64,000 nt of DNA from Deinococcus hopiensis KR-140. Its GTDB lineage: Bacteria; Deinococcota; Deinococci; Deinococcales; Deinococcaceae. The first letter of the stretch is position 1, and each line of letters starts with the position of its first letter. The translations under genes and the position numbers were made by a program. The notes below the pieces were generated by a model. It was not told where the DNA came from, did no database searches, and was given only the letters and a program-made list of their open reading frames with translations. Where the stretch lies: NCBI RefSeq assembly GCF_900176165.1, contig NZ_FWWU01000010.1, positions 1 to 64,000 on the forward strand. The letters run 5' to 3'. Positions 36,760 to 46,152 of the stretch are shown here, in pieces.

Positions 36760-37464
36760 TCACGGCTGTTCGCCCTCGTCTGGCATGAGGGGGGCGACCG
36801 CCACACGCACCAGATGGGCGCGGGCCCCCTCTGTCTGTTCGGAACGGTAGCGGCCCATCAGGTCAGCGAGTTCGCGCTGCAACGCCTTGGCCTGTGCGGG
36901 CGTCAGGTACAGCGCGCCCCACGAGTCCCACACAGCCGGCGCCTGGTCACCCAGCAGATACTCGAAAAAACTGTTGGGTTGGGCCGGATCGGGTTCGGGT
37001 TCTACGTTGCGTGACACCAGCCCGTCCGCAGAACCAATCAGGTGCAGCCCGAGGCGGCGCGGCGCGGCCGCCTCTACCCAGGCCGCGCCGATAGAGCGGG
37101 TCAGCCGGCGCTGCCACGCCTCAAAGCCAGCCTCTGAAAGCAGGGTGTCGGATATCAGCGGTGTGGAATCGAAAGGCACAAACAGGGCCGGGGGGGCCTC
37201 ATACAGCGGCATGGCGCGGCCCGAGCGGGGCTGCACACCCGCCAGGCGCAGCAGGCCGCAGGCCAGAAACTGCCGCACCCGGTACTGCAGTGTGCTGATG
37301 GGCAGTTCGGCTTCACGGGCCGCTGCCTGGGCGGGCAGGGCCCGTCCCATAAAAGGCCCCAGTGCCCGCACAGCCCGTGGATTCAGGAGCAGGGCAGCCG
37401 CCTGTGGATCGGTGACCACCACCGGGGCCTGCACCGTCAGGCTTTGACCAAAGTGAGGTGTCAT
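36760..37464 (-). CDS. Winged-helix regulator, paralogue of 10628-11278
   Basis: 234 aa. ArsR-like winged helix at about 40-95 (AREAELPISTLQYRVRQFLA, CGLLRLAGVQPRSGRAMPLYE). C-terminal LTPAQAKALQRELADLMGRYR nearly repeats that of the 10628 regulator. TAGGCT stands 7 nt before the ATG with no Shine-Dalgarno, a leaderless signature. The gene is divergent from the MFS transporter at 37496 with about 30 bp between starts, the same layout as its paralogue and the MBL gene. Probable local regulator of the transporter. Confidence 0.75.
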   Translation of the reverse strand: MTPHFGQSLTVQAPVVVTDPQAAALLLNPRAVRALGPFMGRALPAQAAAREAELPISTLQYRVRQFLACGLLRLAGVQPRSGRAMPLYEAPPALFVPFDSTPLISDTLLSEAGFEAWQRRLTRSIGAAWVEAAAPRRLGLHLIGSADGLVSRNVEPEPDPAQPNSFFEYLLGDQAPAVWDSWGALYLTPAQAKALQRELADLMGRYRSEQTEGARAHLVRVAVAPLMPDEGEQP

Positions 37465-37495
37465 TCGTCAGAGCCTAAGCCGCACGCTACGCCGT

Positions 37496-38695
37496 ATGTT
37501 CATCCTGCTTGTCCACGGTTCATTCGCCCGCCTGTGGTGGGCCGGGCTGATCAGCATGATCGGCAGTTGGATGCTCTCAGCGGCCCTGCCGGCCCAGGTC
37601 TATCTGCAAACCCGGTCGGTACCAGCCGCCACGCTGATGTTTCTGGCCAGCACCCTGCCCCGGGTGTTGCTGGGAGCCTGGGGCGGCGTAGTTGCTGACC
37701 GCTGGCCCCGGCAGCGGGTGCTGCTGGTCAGCAACCTGTTGGCCGGGCTGGCGCTGTTGCCATTGTTCCTAGGAGCGTCCGCCTTGCCGCCACTGTGGGC
37801 CGTCGTGACGTCTTCGGCACTGCTGGCGCTGGTGACCCTCCCTGCCGGCCCAGCCGAAAACGCCCTGCTCCCCACGCTGGTCCCGGATACCGAGCTGCCC
37901 CGCGCCAACGCGCTGAATGCCCTGAACAACAACCTCGCGCGGCTGATTGGTCCGGCGGTGGGGGGTGGCTTGCTGGCCACCCTGAGCCTCCGGGCGGTCG
38001 TGCTGGCCGACCTCCTGTCCTTTCTGCTGGCAGCGGCGCTGCTGCTGGGCGTACGGCGCGACACCGCTCCGGTCCGAAAAGCAGGAGGGCGGCTGCCCGC
38101 TGCGCTGCGCGAGGGTCTCCAGGTGGTGCGGGGTTCGGGACCCTTGCGGCTGCTGGTGGGGCTTGCAGGCCTCGCGGCAGTGGGCGAGGGCATCTTCGGC
38201 ACCCTGCTTGCCCCCTTTGTCACGGAGGTGATGCGCGGTGATGCCCGCACCTACGGCTTGATTGTGGGTGTGCAGGCGGTCGGGGGCCTGCTCGGCGGGG
38301 CGTTGGCAGCGCATTGGGCGGCCCGCCTGAACCCCGTGGCGTTGCTGGTGGGCGGGGGCGTGGGCCTGGGCCTCGGCGATCTGGCGTTCTTTGCGCTGCC
38401 GCTGGTGTCGGGGGCCCACTGGCCGCCGCTGCTGGTGATGGCGCTGGTGGGGGTGCCCGCGGCCGCCAGCGGCGCGGGCTGGACCACGCTGGTGCAGCGC
38501 CTGAGCCCAGACACCGCGCAGGGACGCGTCTTCGGGCTGGCCGGACACCTGATGGCGGTGGGGGTGCTGCTGGGCACGGGCGTGGCCAGCCTGGCGCGCG
38601 GACCGCAGGAGATTTTGCTCACCATATGTATGCACGGCGCGTTGCAACTGCTGGTGGGGCTCTGGGCCCTGCGGCTGACGAACGGTCGAGCGTGA
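37496..38695 (+). CDS. MFS transporter (DHA3/enterobactin-exporter-like)
   Basis: 399 aa, 12 predicted membrane segments. Features: LWWAGLISMIGSWMLSAALP start, GAWGGVVADRWPRQRVLLVSN (the conserved loop after helix 2 with DRWPR), NALNALNNNLARLIGPAVGGGLL (helix 5 signature of EntS-type exporters) and ALVGVPAAASGAGWTTLVQRL. Probably exports a hydrophobic compound or siderophore-like molecule; substrate unknown. Likely regulated by the adjacent divergent winged-helix protein. Confidence 0.87.
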   Translation: MFILLVHGSFARLWWAGLISMIGSWMLSAALPAQVYLQTRSVPAATLMFLASTLPRVLLGAWGGVVADRWPRQRVLLVSNLLAGLALLPLFLGASALPPLWAVVTSSALLALVTLPAGPAENALLPTLVPDTELPRANALNALNNNLARLIGPAVGGGLLATLSLRAVVLADLLSFLLAAALLLGVRRDTAPVRKAGGRLPAALREGLQVVRGSGPLRLLVGLAGLAAVGEGIFGTLLAPFVTEVMRGDARTYGLIVGVQAVGGLLGGALAAHWAARLNPVALLVGGGVGLGLGDLAFFALPLVSGAHWPPLLVMALVGVPAAASGAGWTTLVQRLSPDTAQGRVFGLAGHLMAVGVLLGTGVASLARGPQEILLTICMHGALQLLVGLWALRLTNGRA

Positions 38696-38840
38696 CGCCG
38701 CGCTCAAGTAAGCGGAGAAGGGCGCTGGTCAGGCGCAGGCCGGGCGCGTAGGGCAGGCAGACGCTGGTGACGCTCGGCTCCGGGAGGTCTGCCGACACCA
38801 GAACGTGCTGTCGGGGCCAGGCTGGGCCAGGAGGTGGCCC

Positions 38841-38990
38841 TTGATTCCTCTGCGTGACCTGCTGCTGTTCATCCTGGCGGCCTTCGTGCTTGTCCTGACG
38901 CCCGGACCGAACATGATCTACCTCATCCCCCGCTCCACCGTGCAGGGGTGCGGTGCCGGCCTGCTCTCGCTCGCCGGGGTCAGATGGCCG
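38841..38990 (+). pseudogene. LysE/RhtB-family exporter N-terminal fragment
   Basis: TTG 38841 with AGGAGG 7 nt upstream encodes LIPLRDLLLFILAAFVLVLT, then PGPNMIYLIPRSTVQG and GLLSLAGV: the first helix and signature loop of LysE-type amino-acid exporters. The frame then loses similarity. The remaining five helices are absent. Confidence 0.6.
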
Positions 38991-39769
38991 GAGCTGTCCT
39001 GCCGCCCCGGAGCAGACCCCCTTGCTCCACACCTGTTTTTGCGGACGCCGGCAGACCTTCCGCAGCGGAGCGCACTGCTTGCCCAGGCTGACGTACCCAC
39101 GCGGTCATCCGGAGGTCATGGCCCGCGATCTGCGGTCCGCCCCGCTCCACCTGCTCTCCACCCTGAGCGGTGGCACCACGAAAGGCCCCCACCGTGACGG
39201 GGCTCCGGCGCCCGTTCTGGACGCCTCTCCTGCCCGGTACCCTCACGCAGAAGAAGTTCACCAGAACCTGGCACGCAGCGGAGCAGCGCTCCGGGCCGCC
39301 ATCATGGGCAACGAAGGTCAAATGGCGCTCTACACCGTGGCAGTGGGGTGCAGCAACGGGGCGGGAGTTGATGAAACTGGACGGCCATACCGGCTGCATC
39401 TATGGCCTCGCTCGCACGCCCGAGGCCCGGGCCCTCCGGAGTGGCCGCTTTGGCAAAACGGCCCGCCTCTGGGATCTGGCGGACAACAACACCGCTCGGC
39501 GCCCCCGGGCCTCGCCGCGGTGGAATTGATGGCGTCTTCAGGACGCGGACTGGAGTCCTGCACGGCGGTATGCCGCAACGACTTCGCCTTGTTTTCCCCC
39601 TGTCACCTCGCCATCACGCCTTCAGCGCTGGGTTGCCAGAGCACGATGTTGGAGAGCAGGATTTGAGCGCGTGGCAGCCCTGCTCCAGCGGGCAGGACGG
39701 ACGTGTTTTCTGCCGTTTGATTCAGAGTGTTCCGGGAGATGAAGCCCTGGAGGCTGACGCAGCGCCGCC
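38991..39769. other. Decayed region
   Basis: Apart from the WD40 piece no coding sequence can be recognised. The segment 39500-39769 holds nothing identifiable. Confidence 0.4.
39340..39500 (+). pseudogene. WD40-repeat fragment
   Basis: The frame shows one and a half blades, GRELMKLDGHTGCIYGLA followed by SGRFGKTARLWDLADN, which is classical WD40 sequence. No start, no further blades. Confidence 0.5.
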
Positions 39770-41164
39770 TCAGCGCCGCTTCAGCGTGACCGTGCCCTTA
39801 CCTGCGCCCCCCCACTTGCCGCGCACCTGGCCCTCGTAGCGGTCCCCGCCAAAGCGGCCCCGCGCCGAGAGTTCGAGCGTATTGCCGTCCTGGCCGGTCA
39901 GGCCGATTTCCAGGTCACCCGTCGCGCTGCTGCCGTTGACGTACTCGACGGGCGGGGTGCCGGAACCGAGAATGCGCGGCGAGTCGTCGTCCAGCGACAC
40001 CGTGGCCCGGTAGGTCTGGCCCCCGAACGTGAGCGCCAGGTCCCAGTCGCCCGTGGCCGTCCACCTCGTGGGCGCGGGGGTGGGGGCTGCTGAGGAATTC
40101 GGGGTGCGGTGGCTTGCGGTGGGCGAGCCGGAGGTGCTCGGCGCAGGCGGTGTGGCAGTTTCCCGGCCCGCTGCCCGCTCCGGGAAACTGCCCAGGGGGT
40201 GATTGAAGAGGGTTTCACCACTGCCGGACGCCAGGCGCAGCACGTGCTGACCGTCCGGGTTGACCTTCACCAGCGCGCGCTCGGTGTACGGCTTGACGGT
40301 GTTTCTCGCGGAGGACACCTTGCTCGGCGAGCAGGTGTAGCCGGTCGAGGAACTCGCAGCCGGCGTGAAGGTCAGTGCCGCGCCGTTCACCGCCACCTTG
40401 CCCTTCTCCCGCACGAGGAGCTTGGAGGTGCAGCCGTAGCTTGTCACGACGAGGAGGCCGGTGCGCTCGTAGGTCAGGTTGGCGTTCAGCTTGAGGATGA
40501 TGCTGGTGCCGCTGGCATCGGCCCACTTGCCGGTGGAGACGTTGTAGTACTCCACCGGCGAGATGCGCCCGCTGTGCCACTCCCCACGCAGTTCAACGGA
40601 GAGGCTGCTGGGGCCCGGGGTTGGGGCAGCGTCGGGCGTTCGGCGGACGAATGCCGCCGCGTCCTGTCCGGCGCCGAAGGTCAGCTTTGCCCCATCAACA
40701 CGCCAGACATCGGTTTCGGACGGTCCCGGCTGCCGGGTGGAGGTCACGCCGGGAAACCGCTTGCAGCCCGGGTTGAGGGACGCCGGAGACAACCCGGCGA
40801 TGGTCTTCAGGGAAGACGGCGTGAGCGTAATCTTGTTGCCCTGCACCCTGAACGTGCCGCGTTCGGCCGTAACGTCGAGCGATTCGCAGGCGATGAGCAG
40901 CGTAGACATGGGCGCGTAGCCGGGAATGTGCGTCATGACGAGTTTACTGAATTCGTACGTGCCGTCCTTGCCGAACGCGAACCGCGCGGAGGTCGCGCTG
41001 GCAAGGGAGGGGGTGTTGTACGCCGCGTCGGGAAGCTGGGCACCGTCAAACCACTGGCCGAGGAGGGCCTGGGGGACAGGGGTGGCGGGCGCGGCCCCGG
41101 CGGGACCTGAGGCGCACAGGGCTGTGGTCAGCAGGAGGAGGGGGGCAGGGGCAGGCTTGTTCAT
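39770..41164 (-). CDS. Secreted protein with repeated beta domains
   Basis: 464 aa from ATG 41164 (AAGGAG 7 nt upstream). Signal peptide about 1-25 (LLLLTTALCASGPAGA). Two similar halves of lipocalin-like character, each opening with a LLGQWF/LRGEWHSG strand, FAFGKDGTYEFSKLV / LKLNANLTYERTGLLVV strand pairs and a Cys-containing loop, followed by a Pro/Thr/Ser-rich linker (about 335-370) and a third beta domain (WDLALTFGGQTYRATVSLDD, GQVRGKWGGAGKGTVTLKR). No enzyme motif. Function unknown; probably at the cell surface. Confidence 0.75.
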   Translation of the reverse strand: MNKPAPAPLLLLTTALCASGPAGAAPATPVPQALLGQWFDGAQLPDAAYNTPSLASATSARFAFGKDGTYEFSKLVMTHIPGYAPMSTLLIACESLDVTAERGTFRVQGNKITLTPSSLKTIAGLSPASLNPGCKRFPGVTSTRQPGPSETDVWRVDGAKLTFGAGQDAAAFVRRTPDAAPTPGPSSLSVELRGEWHSGRISPVEYYNVSTGKWADASGTSIILKLNANLTYERTGLLVVTSYGCTSKLLVREKGKVAVNGAALTFTPAASSSTGYTCSPSKVSSARNTVKPYTERALVKVNPDGQHVLRLASGSGETLFNHPLGSFPERAAGRETATPPAPSTSGSPTASHRTPNSSAAPTPAPTRWTATGDWDLALTFGGQTYRATVSLDDDSPRILGSGTPPVEYVNGSSATGDLEIGLTGQDGNTLELSARGRFGGDRYEGQVRGKWGGAGKGTVTLKRR

Positions 41165-41392
41165 CGTCACGCTCCTTGGGCAGCCGCTCCGGGTTGCCTC
41201 GTTCTGGGACGAGGCTAGGGAGAGGGCAATGGCTGGCGGATGACGCGCTCCTCACGCCCCGGTCGGAGACGAGGGGCGGACAGGCCGTGAAAACCTTCCG
41301 GCAGGTCTGCTGCACAGGCAAGGGGTGGGCCCACAGGCGCTTTGCGGCACCCCATCATCCCGAAGTCATGCACCCTGCGGCAGGGTGACCCC

Positions 41393-42535
41393 ATGCTCGC
41401 GCGCCTGCTGGCCTTCTCCGTGATCCTGCTGCTCTCCGCCGCTTCTGCCGCCACGGCTCCCCTGGTCGCCAATATCTCGGGCGACCTGTGGTCCTGGACC
41501 GCGGTTCGGGGCTGGGCTCAGCTGACCCGCTGGGGCCACAACGGCCCGCCCGCCCTGTCTCCCGACGGCCGCACGGTTGCCTACGCCTCGGTCACCGAGG
41601 CGGCCGTGCGGGCCCGGGGTGCCCAGGGGAACCTGACCTGGACCCCAACGAACATCTGGCTGCTCGACCTCACCGCGCACAGGGCCACCCGCCTCACCAC
41701 CCAGCCTCCGGGGGAACGGGGCGACGAGGGCCTGATTCGCTCCACCCCCGCCTGGTCTCCGGACGGCCACTTCCTCGCGTGGACCCAGAAAGACACCGGC
41801 AGGGTAGAACTCAAGCACACGCTGGCGCTGTATTCCGTCCTGGGCGGTGCGGTGCAGGTCAAAGCGACAGAAGCCCTCGCCGACGTCGGCGAGAATATCG
41901 GCTCGGAGGTCCTCTGGACTCCAGCCGGGCTGGTGGTCCGCGGCCCAGTAGAGCGTGTCCCCGGGGCATACCTGCGCAACCCGTCGCAGGCGATGGGATC
42001 GGGACTTCCCGTCGATACGGGCGTCTCCGTACTCGATGCCGCCGGCCGGGTGGTACGCCGCGCGATCGTCGCCGGTGGTGGGCATCCCGTCCGCAGGGGC
42101 ACAGCGGTTTACCTGACCGTATTCGGCGGCGCACACCTGTTCAGCCTCACCGGGGGATCCGACGTCTCCCGCCCGGGCACGGCGGCGCCCAGCCGCACGC
42201 CCGAGAGCCTGGTCGCTGTCCGGGCGCCAAACGGCCTCTCGGTGCGCTTCGTCGTCCGCACTGGGGAGCTGTCCTGTCAGCTCCTCAGTGCGGGACGCCT
42301 GGTGCGCCAATGGGCCTGCGGGGGCGTCAGCACCGGCAGTCCCGAGATCTACCACGGGGACTTTGACGGCGCGTTGACCGTCGCCCTGTCGCCGGACGGG
42401 GAGCAGGCCAGTTACGTCCGGGACGGTGCCATCTTCGTTCACGACGGGCGGACAGAGCGCAGGATTCGTGACCTCAAGGGGGGTGAGGTGGTCTACGGCC
42501 TGACCTGGGGCCCGGCCGAATTCCGCCTGCCCTGA
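41393..42535 (+). CDS. Exported TolB-like propeller protein
   Basis: 380 aa from ATG 41393. Signal peptide about 1-20 (LLAFSVILLLSAASAA). Propeller blades: WGHNGPPALSPDGRTVAYASV, PAWSPDGHFLAWTQKD and TVALSPDGEQASYVRDG. A second propeller gene of the same size and pattern (42589) lies 53 bp downstream, and a third is at 24854. Divergent from the secreted protein at 39770. Binding or scaffold role outside the membrane is likely; no catalytic residues are seen. Confidence 0.8.
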   Translation: MLARLLAFSVILLLSAASAATAPLVANISGDLWSWTAVRGWAQLTRWGHNGPPALSPDGRTVAYASVTEAAVRARGAQGNLTWTPTNIWLLDLTAHRATRLTTQPPGERGDEGLIRSTPAWSPDGHFLAWTQKDTGRVELKHTLALYSVLGGAVQVKATEALADVGENIGSEVLWTPAGLVVRGPVERVPGAYLRNPSQAMGSGLPVDTGVSVLDAAGRVVRRAIVAGGGHPVRRGTAVYLTVFGGAHLFSLTGGSDVSRPGTAAPSRTPESLVAVRAPNGLSVRFVVRTGELSCQLLSAGRLVRQWACGGVSTGSPEIYHGDFDGALTVALSPDGEQASYVRDGAIFVHDGRTERRIRDLKGGEVVYGLTWGPAEFRLP

Positions 42536-42576
42536 GCGGGAGCGCCGGCATCATCCGCGCGTCACCGGGGGTCGCT

Positions 42577-42582
42577 TACCCT
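42577..42582 (+). promoter_or_regulatory. TANNNT -10 element, leaderless start
   Basis: TACCCT, 6 nt before ATG 42589 with no Shine-Dalgarno; identical hexamer and spacing to the element ahead of the 44045-46096 gene. Confidence 0.5.
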
Positions 42583-42588
42583 GCACCC

Positions 42589-43752
42589 ATGAACAGGCTC
42601 GCCCTCGCCCTCCTCCTGCTGACCACCGCCAGCGCCGCCCCCGCCCTCCCCCAGGGAAAGCTCGCGTACCTGCGCGGCTTCGCTCCCTGGCTCGAATCCC
42701 GGGTTGGCGCTTTACCCCGCGAACTGCCCCACAGCGGCGACGTGTACCGGCTCGCCCTCTCCCCCGCCACCGGGGACGTGGCCTACGCCGAGGCGACGGC
42801 AGGCCGCAACAGCCCGGGGCTGCCCCCGATGCGCGGCCTGCTGCTGCCCCCGCCGTACGCGGCGCCGCAACCCCTGCCCGCGCGCTGGCGCTCAGCGCCG
42901 GCCGAATGGCTCTCGTGGTCGGAGGCCGGGTACACCCTGTGGGCGGGCAACGCGGACGGGCTCCTGCTGAACTGGACCGCGCCGGGACGGGCCGCCGCGC
43001 CCTCGCCGGACGCCTCCTCCAGCCGGGACGGGCGGGCCCTGGCGTGGGCGAGTGGCAACGGTGTGGTCACTGCGGTCAACGGCGCGGGGGAACGCGCCAT
43101 CTTCACGACGGGCCGCCCCCAGGTTTTGCTGGACGCGCTCGGTGCGCAGCGCCGCTGGCCGCAGGTCGCGTCCTTCCTGCGGGGGTACAATCCGGCCCTC
43201 GCCCGGGACCGGGGGAACTGGCGCTTCAGCCTTCCCGCCGTGTCTCCGGACGGCCAGGCGGTGTACTTCGCCGCGAACCTCGGGCAGGGCGACGAGGACC
43301 TGCGCAACAACTTCACCTTCTTCGTCTTCAGGTTCGGTCTGCGGAGCGGCGGTCTCCTCGCCCTCGGCAAGTTCGGTGGGCACTACGGGGAAACGCCGAC
43401 CCTGCGCGTGTCACCGGACGGCAGGACGCTCCTGTTTGTGCAGGAGGCGTACGAGAGTGCTCCCCAGCAGCCCGTCACGGTGACGGCCCTCAACCTTGCC
43501 ACCCAGACCGCGCGCGACCTCACGGCGACGGACCGAGGACGGGGGGACTTGAACAGGCTGGACGGCTTCTGCTGGCTGCCGGACAGCCGCCATGTGGCGT
43601 ACAGCGTGGCGTCCTACCGCAGTGAGGACGCCTTCAGAGAGGGGTTCGAGTTGGGCCCTGGGGACTACACCCTCTATGTCAAGGACGTCGTAACCGGCAA
43701 AGCTGTGCACACCGTGGCGGGAGCCACCCAGCCAGGATGCGGCCCCCGTTGA
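42589..43752 (+). CDS. Exported TolB-like propeller protein
   Basis: 387 aa. Signal peptide about 1-18 (LALALLLLTTASAAPA). Propeller blades include LALSPATGDVAYAEA, PAVSPDGQAVYFAANLG, LRVSPDGRTLLFVQEAYES and WLPDSRHVAYSVASY. Paralogous in layout to the upstream gene and to 24854. The stop is followed by a C12 tract (43757-43768). Confidence 0.8.
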   Translation: MNRLALALLLLTTASAAPALPQGKLAYLRGFAPWLESRVGALPRELPHSGDVYRLALSPATGDVAYAEATAGRNSPGLPPMRGLLLPPPYAAPQPLPARWRSAPAEWLSWSEAGYTLWAGNADGLLLNWTAPGRAAAPSPDASSSRDGRALAWASGNGVVTAVNGAGERAIFTTGRPQVLLDALGAQRRWPQVASFLRGYNPALARDRGNWRFSLPAVSPDGQAVYFAANLGQGDEDLRNNFTFFVFRFGLRSGGLLALGKFGGHYGETPTLRVSPDGRTLLFVQEAYESAPQQPVTVTALNLATQTARDLTATDRGRGDLNRLDGFCWLPDSRHVAYSVASYRSEDAFREGFELGPGDYTLYVKDVVTGKAVHTVAGATQPGCGPR

Positions 43753-44044
43753 ACCTCCCCCCCCCCCCCTTCCTACCTACACACCGGCCCGGTGTCCTCA
43801 GCCCTCGCCCGGTCCTCCGCTGCCCTGACGCTCCGGGCCCTGTCTCGCGCAGGGCGTCCTCTCCCCACAGGGGGACATGCCTGCCACATCGTGAGGATGC
43901 CCTGCCCTGCGCGGGTCAGGCGGTGGTACGGTCTGGGAACCAGTTGCGCCAGATCGGGGCTGTACACCTCGCCCGGCCTCGCGGCGTCCCCCGGGGTTGG
44001 CTGCCCTGCTGGCGCGCGCTGTCCCGCTTCCCTGCGCTCAGCCT
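43753..44044. other. Gap with poly-C tract and regulator trace
   Basis: Holds a run of 12 C (43757-43768). On the minus strand about 43880-43970 reads RPYHRLTRAGQGILTMWQ, resembling the winged-helix end of PadR/MarR-like regulators, without a usable start. Confidence 0.35.
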
Positions 44045-46096
44045 TTACGTGATTGGGCGAGGCCCGCCGAAGTGACCCAGCCTCTCCCTGGCCTGCCGCG
44101 CTGCCCACGCCTGTTCGGTGTCTCCGGCCGCCTCATACGCCTGGCGTGCCGCCTCGTAATACTCCCCGGCTTCTTGCAGCCGCGACGTGCCGAACGCCTC
44201 TTCGCCCGCCCTCATCAGCCATGACGCGGCCTGCCTGGGATCATCCCCGTCCAGCCAGTGCTGTGCCACCCGCGCTGGGTGAACGGCGTACCCCGTCAGG
44301 GCGCGGGCGCTGGCCCGGTGCAGCACGCGCCGCACCGCCGGTGGTGTGCTCGCAAACACCGCCTCCAGGACGAGATCATGGCTGAAGCGTTCCCCGGTCA
44401 TCACCTGCGCGGCCTCCAGTTCCTCCCAGGCCACCGCCGTGTCGAGCAGCGTGGTGCCCAGCACCTCCGTCACCAGTTCGGGCGAGAAGTCACTGTGCAG
44501 AGCGGCCGCCGCCCGCGCCACCTGCACGGCCGACGGACTCAGGCCCGTGAGCCGCCGCTCAATCACTGAGGAGATGTGTTCGGGCAAACCCTTCAGCACC
44601 GCTCCCGCCTCAAAAGGCCGCCGTTGGAGCACGTGCTTGGCCGCCTCCAGCACGAACTGGGGGTTGCCGCCCGTCAGGCGCAGCCACTGCACCGTCTCGG
44701 CCACGCTCTCCGGCAATTCCAGATCGCGGAGCAACGCGCCCAGTGCGTCCTCGCCCAGGGGGCCCAGTTCCACGCGCACCGCAGCGCCCGACTGGACGAG
44801 GTGGTCCACGACGGCCAGGGCGCCCGCAGACAGCTCTCCGCGGCGGTAGACCGAGATGTGGCGCGGCACGTCGTTCGTTGATCCCAGGCGCGCCTGGGAG
44901 AGCGTGAACGCGCCCAGTTCCACGGTCGCCTGGTCGTACTGGTGCGTGTCGTCGTTTACGACCGCCGCAAACCCCGCGGAGGTCAGGCGGACCATCTCCC
45001 GGTAGGCCGCGAAGAACTTCAGGCGGTCCTCCTCCTCGATCAGCGGCGGCAGCGCCTCGTCGCCGCGCAGCTCAGGCATGACGCGCGAGAGCTCCCGCCG
45101 CACCCAGCCGGGCAGCTCCACCCCGGCTGCCGCCGCCAGCCGCGCGCGGGCATTGTGAACGGTGCCCGCGTACGGCACCTCCCGCCCACCGGGGTAGCCG
45201 GGCAGATACAGCGCGGGACCCTTACTCGCCACGAAGTCCCGCACGAGCCGGGTCTTGCCCTCGCCCGCCTCGCCAGTCACGTAGATCAGCTTCCGAGCAG
45301 CCCAGGCGTCTTCCAACGCCGCCCAGGCGTCCTCGCGACCGACGAGCGTCGGCGGACGCAGTACCCGCAGGGGAAGTCGCCCGGTCGGTGTGGCCGGAGC
45401 TTCAGGCAGCGTGCCCCGGTCGATGGCCCGCGCGAGGCGGCGCGTTTCTGGGGAAGGACCGGCGTCCAGTTCACGCCGCAGAACCTCCTGACAGCGGTGG
45501 TACGCGCGCAGGGCAGAGGCGCGGTCGCCGTTGCGGTAATGCAGCCGCATCAGGGCACGGTGGGCCTCCTCGGAGAGGGGGTCAGCGTCCAGCCACTCCC
45601 GCGCGCGCGCGAGCGCGTCGGTCCAGGCCCCGGCCTGTTCATGCCGCCCGATGGCGGTGAGGTGCGCCTGGGCGCGCCGGGCACCGAGCCGCTCGCGCCA
45701 CGCCAGCAACCACTCCAGCAGGTCCGGGCAATCGTCGAAATCTACGCCGTCCAGCAGCGTACCCGGGGGAGCGGCGCTGGGGTCGTCACCCAGCAGGTCT
45801 TGCGCGTCCACCGCCAGGTTCGGCGTCAACTCCAGCCCGTCACCCCCCTGCACGAGCGGCCCACCCGCCACCTCGCGCAGGCGCCGCAGGACGTGCACGA
45901 GGTTGTTGCGCGCGGCGCTTCCCTCCGTGCCGGGCCACAGCAACTCCGACAGGGCGGCCCTGGGTGTCCGGCCCTCCAGGGCGAGGTAGGCGAGGAGCCC
46001 GGCAGCCTTGCGCTCCAGGGGTACGGCGCCGCCGGGCGAAATGAGGCGGGGCGGTCCGAGCACCTCCAGCCGCCAAGCACTCCCGTATTCCGGCAT
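44045..46096 (-). CDS. BTAD-AAA transcriptional regulator
   Basis: 683 aa. SARP-like architecture: an N-terminal winged-helix DNA-binding domain (about 8-95, LLAYLALEGRTPRAALSELL, ARNNLVHVLRRLRE), a bacterial transcriptional activation (BTAD/TPR) domain (about 120-235, LLEWLLAWRERLGARRAQ), then an AAA/STAND ATPase (about 260-480; VGREDAW, P-loop GEAGEGKT) and a helical C-terminus (about 500-683). The ligand and targets are unknown. ATG 46096 is 6 nt after TACCCT (leaderless). It lies head-to-tail with the next gene (46153), a paralogue, with 56 bp between them. Confidence 0.87.
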   Translation of the reverse strand: MPEYGSAWRLEVLGPPRLISPGGAVPLERKAAGLLAYLALEGRTPRAALSELLWPGTEGSAARNNLVHVLRRLREVAGGPLVQGGDGLELTPNLAVDAQDLLGDDPSAAPPGTLLDGVDFDDCPDLLEWLLAWRERLGARRAQAHLTAIGRHEQAGAWTDALARAREWLDADPLSEEAHRALMRLHYRNGDRASALRAYHRCQEVLRRELDAGPSPETRRLARAIDRGTLPEAPATPTGRLPLRVLRPPTLVGREDAWAALEDAWAARKLIYVTGEAGEGKTRLVRDFVASKGPALYLPGYPGGREVPYAGTVHNARARLAAAAGVELPGWVRRELSRVMPELRGDEALPPLIEEEDRLKFFAAYREMVRLTSAGFAAVVNDDTHQYDQATVELGAFTLSQARLGSTNDVPRHISVYRRGELSAGALAVVDHLVQSGAAVRVELGPLGEDALGALLRDLELPESVAETVQWLRLTGGNPQFVLEAAKHVLQRRPFEAGAVLKGLPEHISSVIERRLTGLSPSAVQVARAAAALHSDFSPELVTEVLGTTLLDTAVAWEELEAAQVMTGERFSHDLVLEAVFASTPPAVRRVLHRASARALTGYAVHPARVAQHWLDGDDPRQAASWLMRAGEEAFGTSRLQEAGEYYEAARQAYEAAGDTEQAWAARQARERLGHFGGPRPIT

Positions 46097-46102
46097 GGGC
46101 TC

Positions 46103-46108
46103 AGGGTA
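46103..46108 (-). promoter_or_regulatory. TANNNT -10 element, leaderless start
   Basis: TACCCT on the minus strand, 6 nt before ATG 46096. Confidence 0.5.
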
Positions 46109-46152
46109 TCAACTTCGCTCAACCGCAGGGGAAACCGGACGGGGCCTTACCA

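Noticed and set aside
38700..38815. LysR-like tail (VSADLPEPSVTSVCLPYAPG) on the minus strand before the LysE fragment
   Set aside because: Suggestive because LysE genes often face a LysR gene, but there is no HTH and the similarity is too vague.
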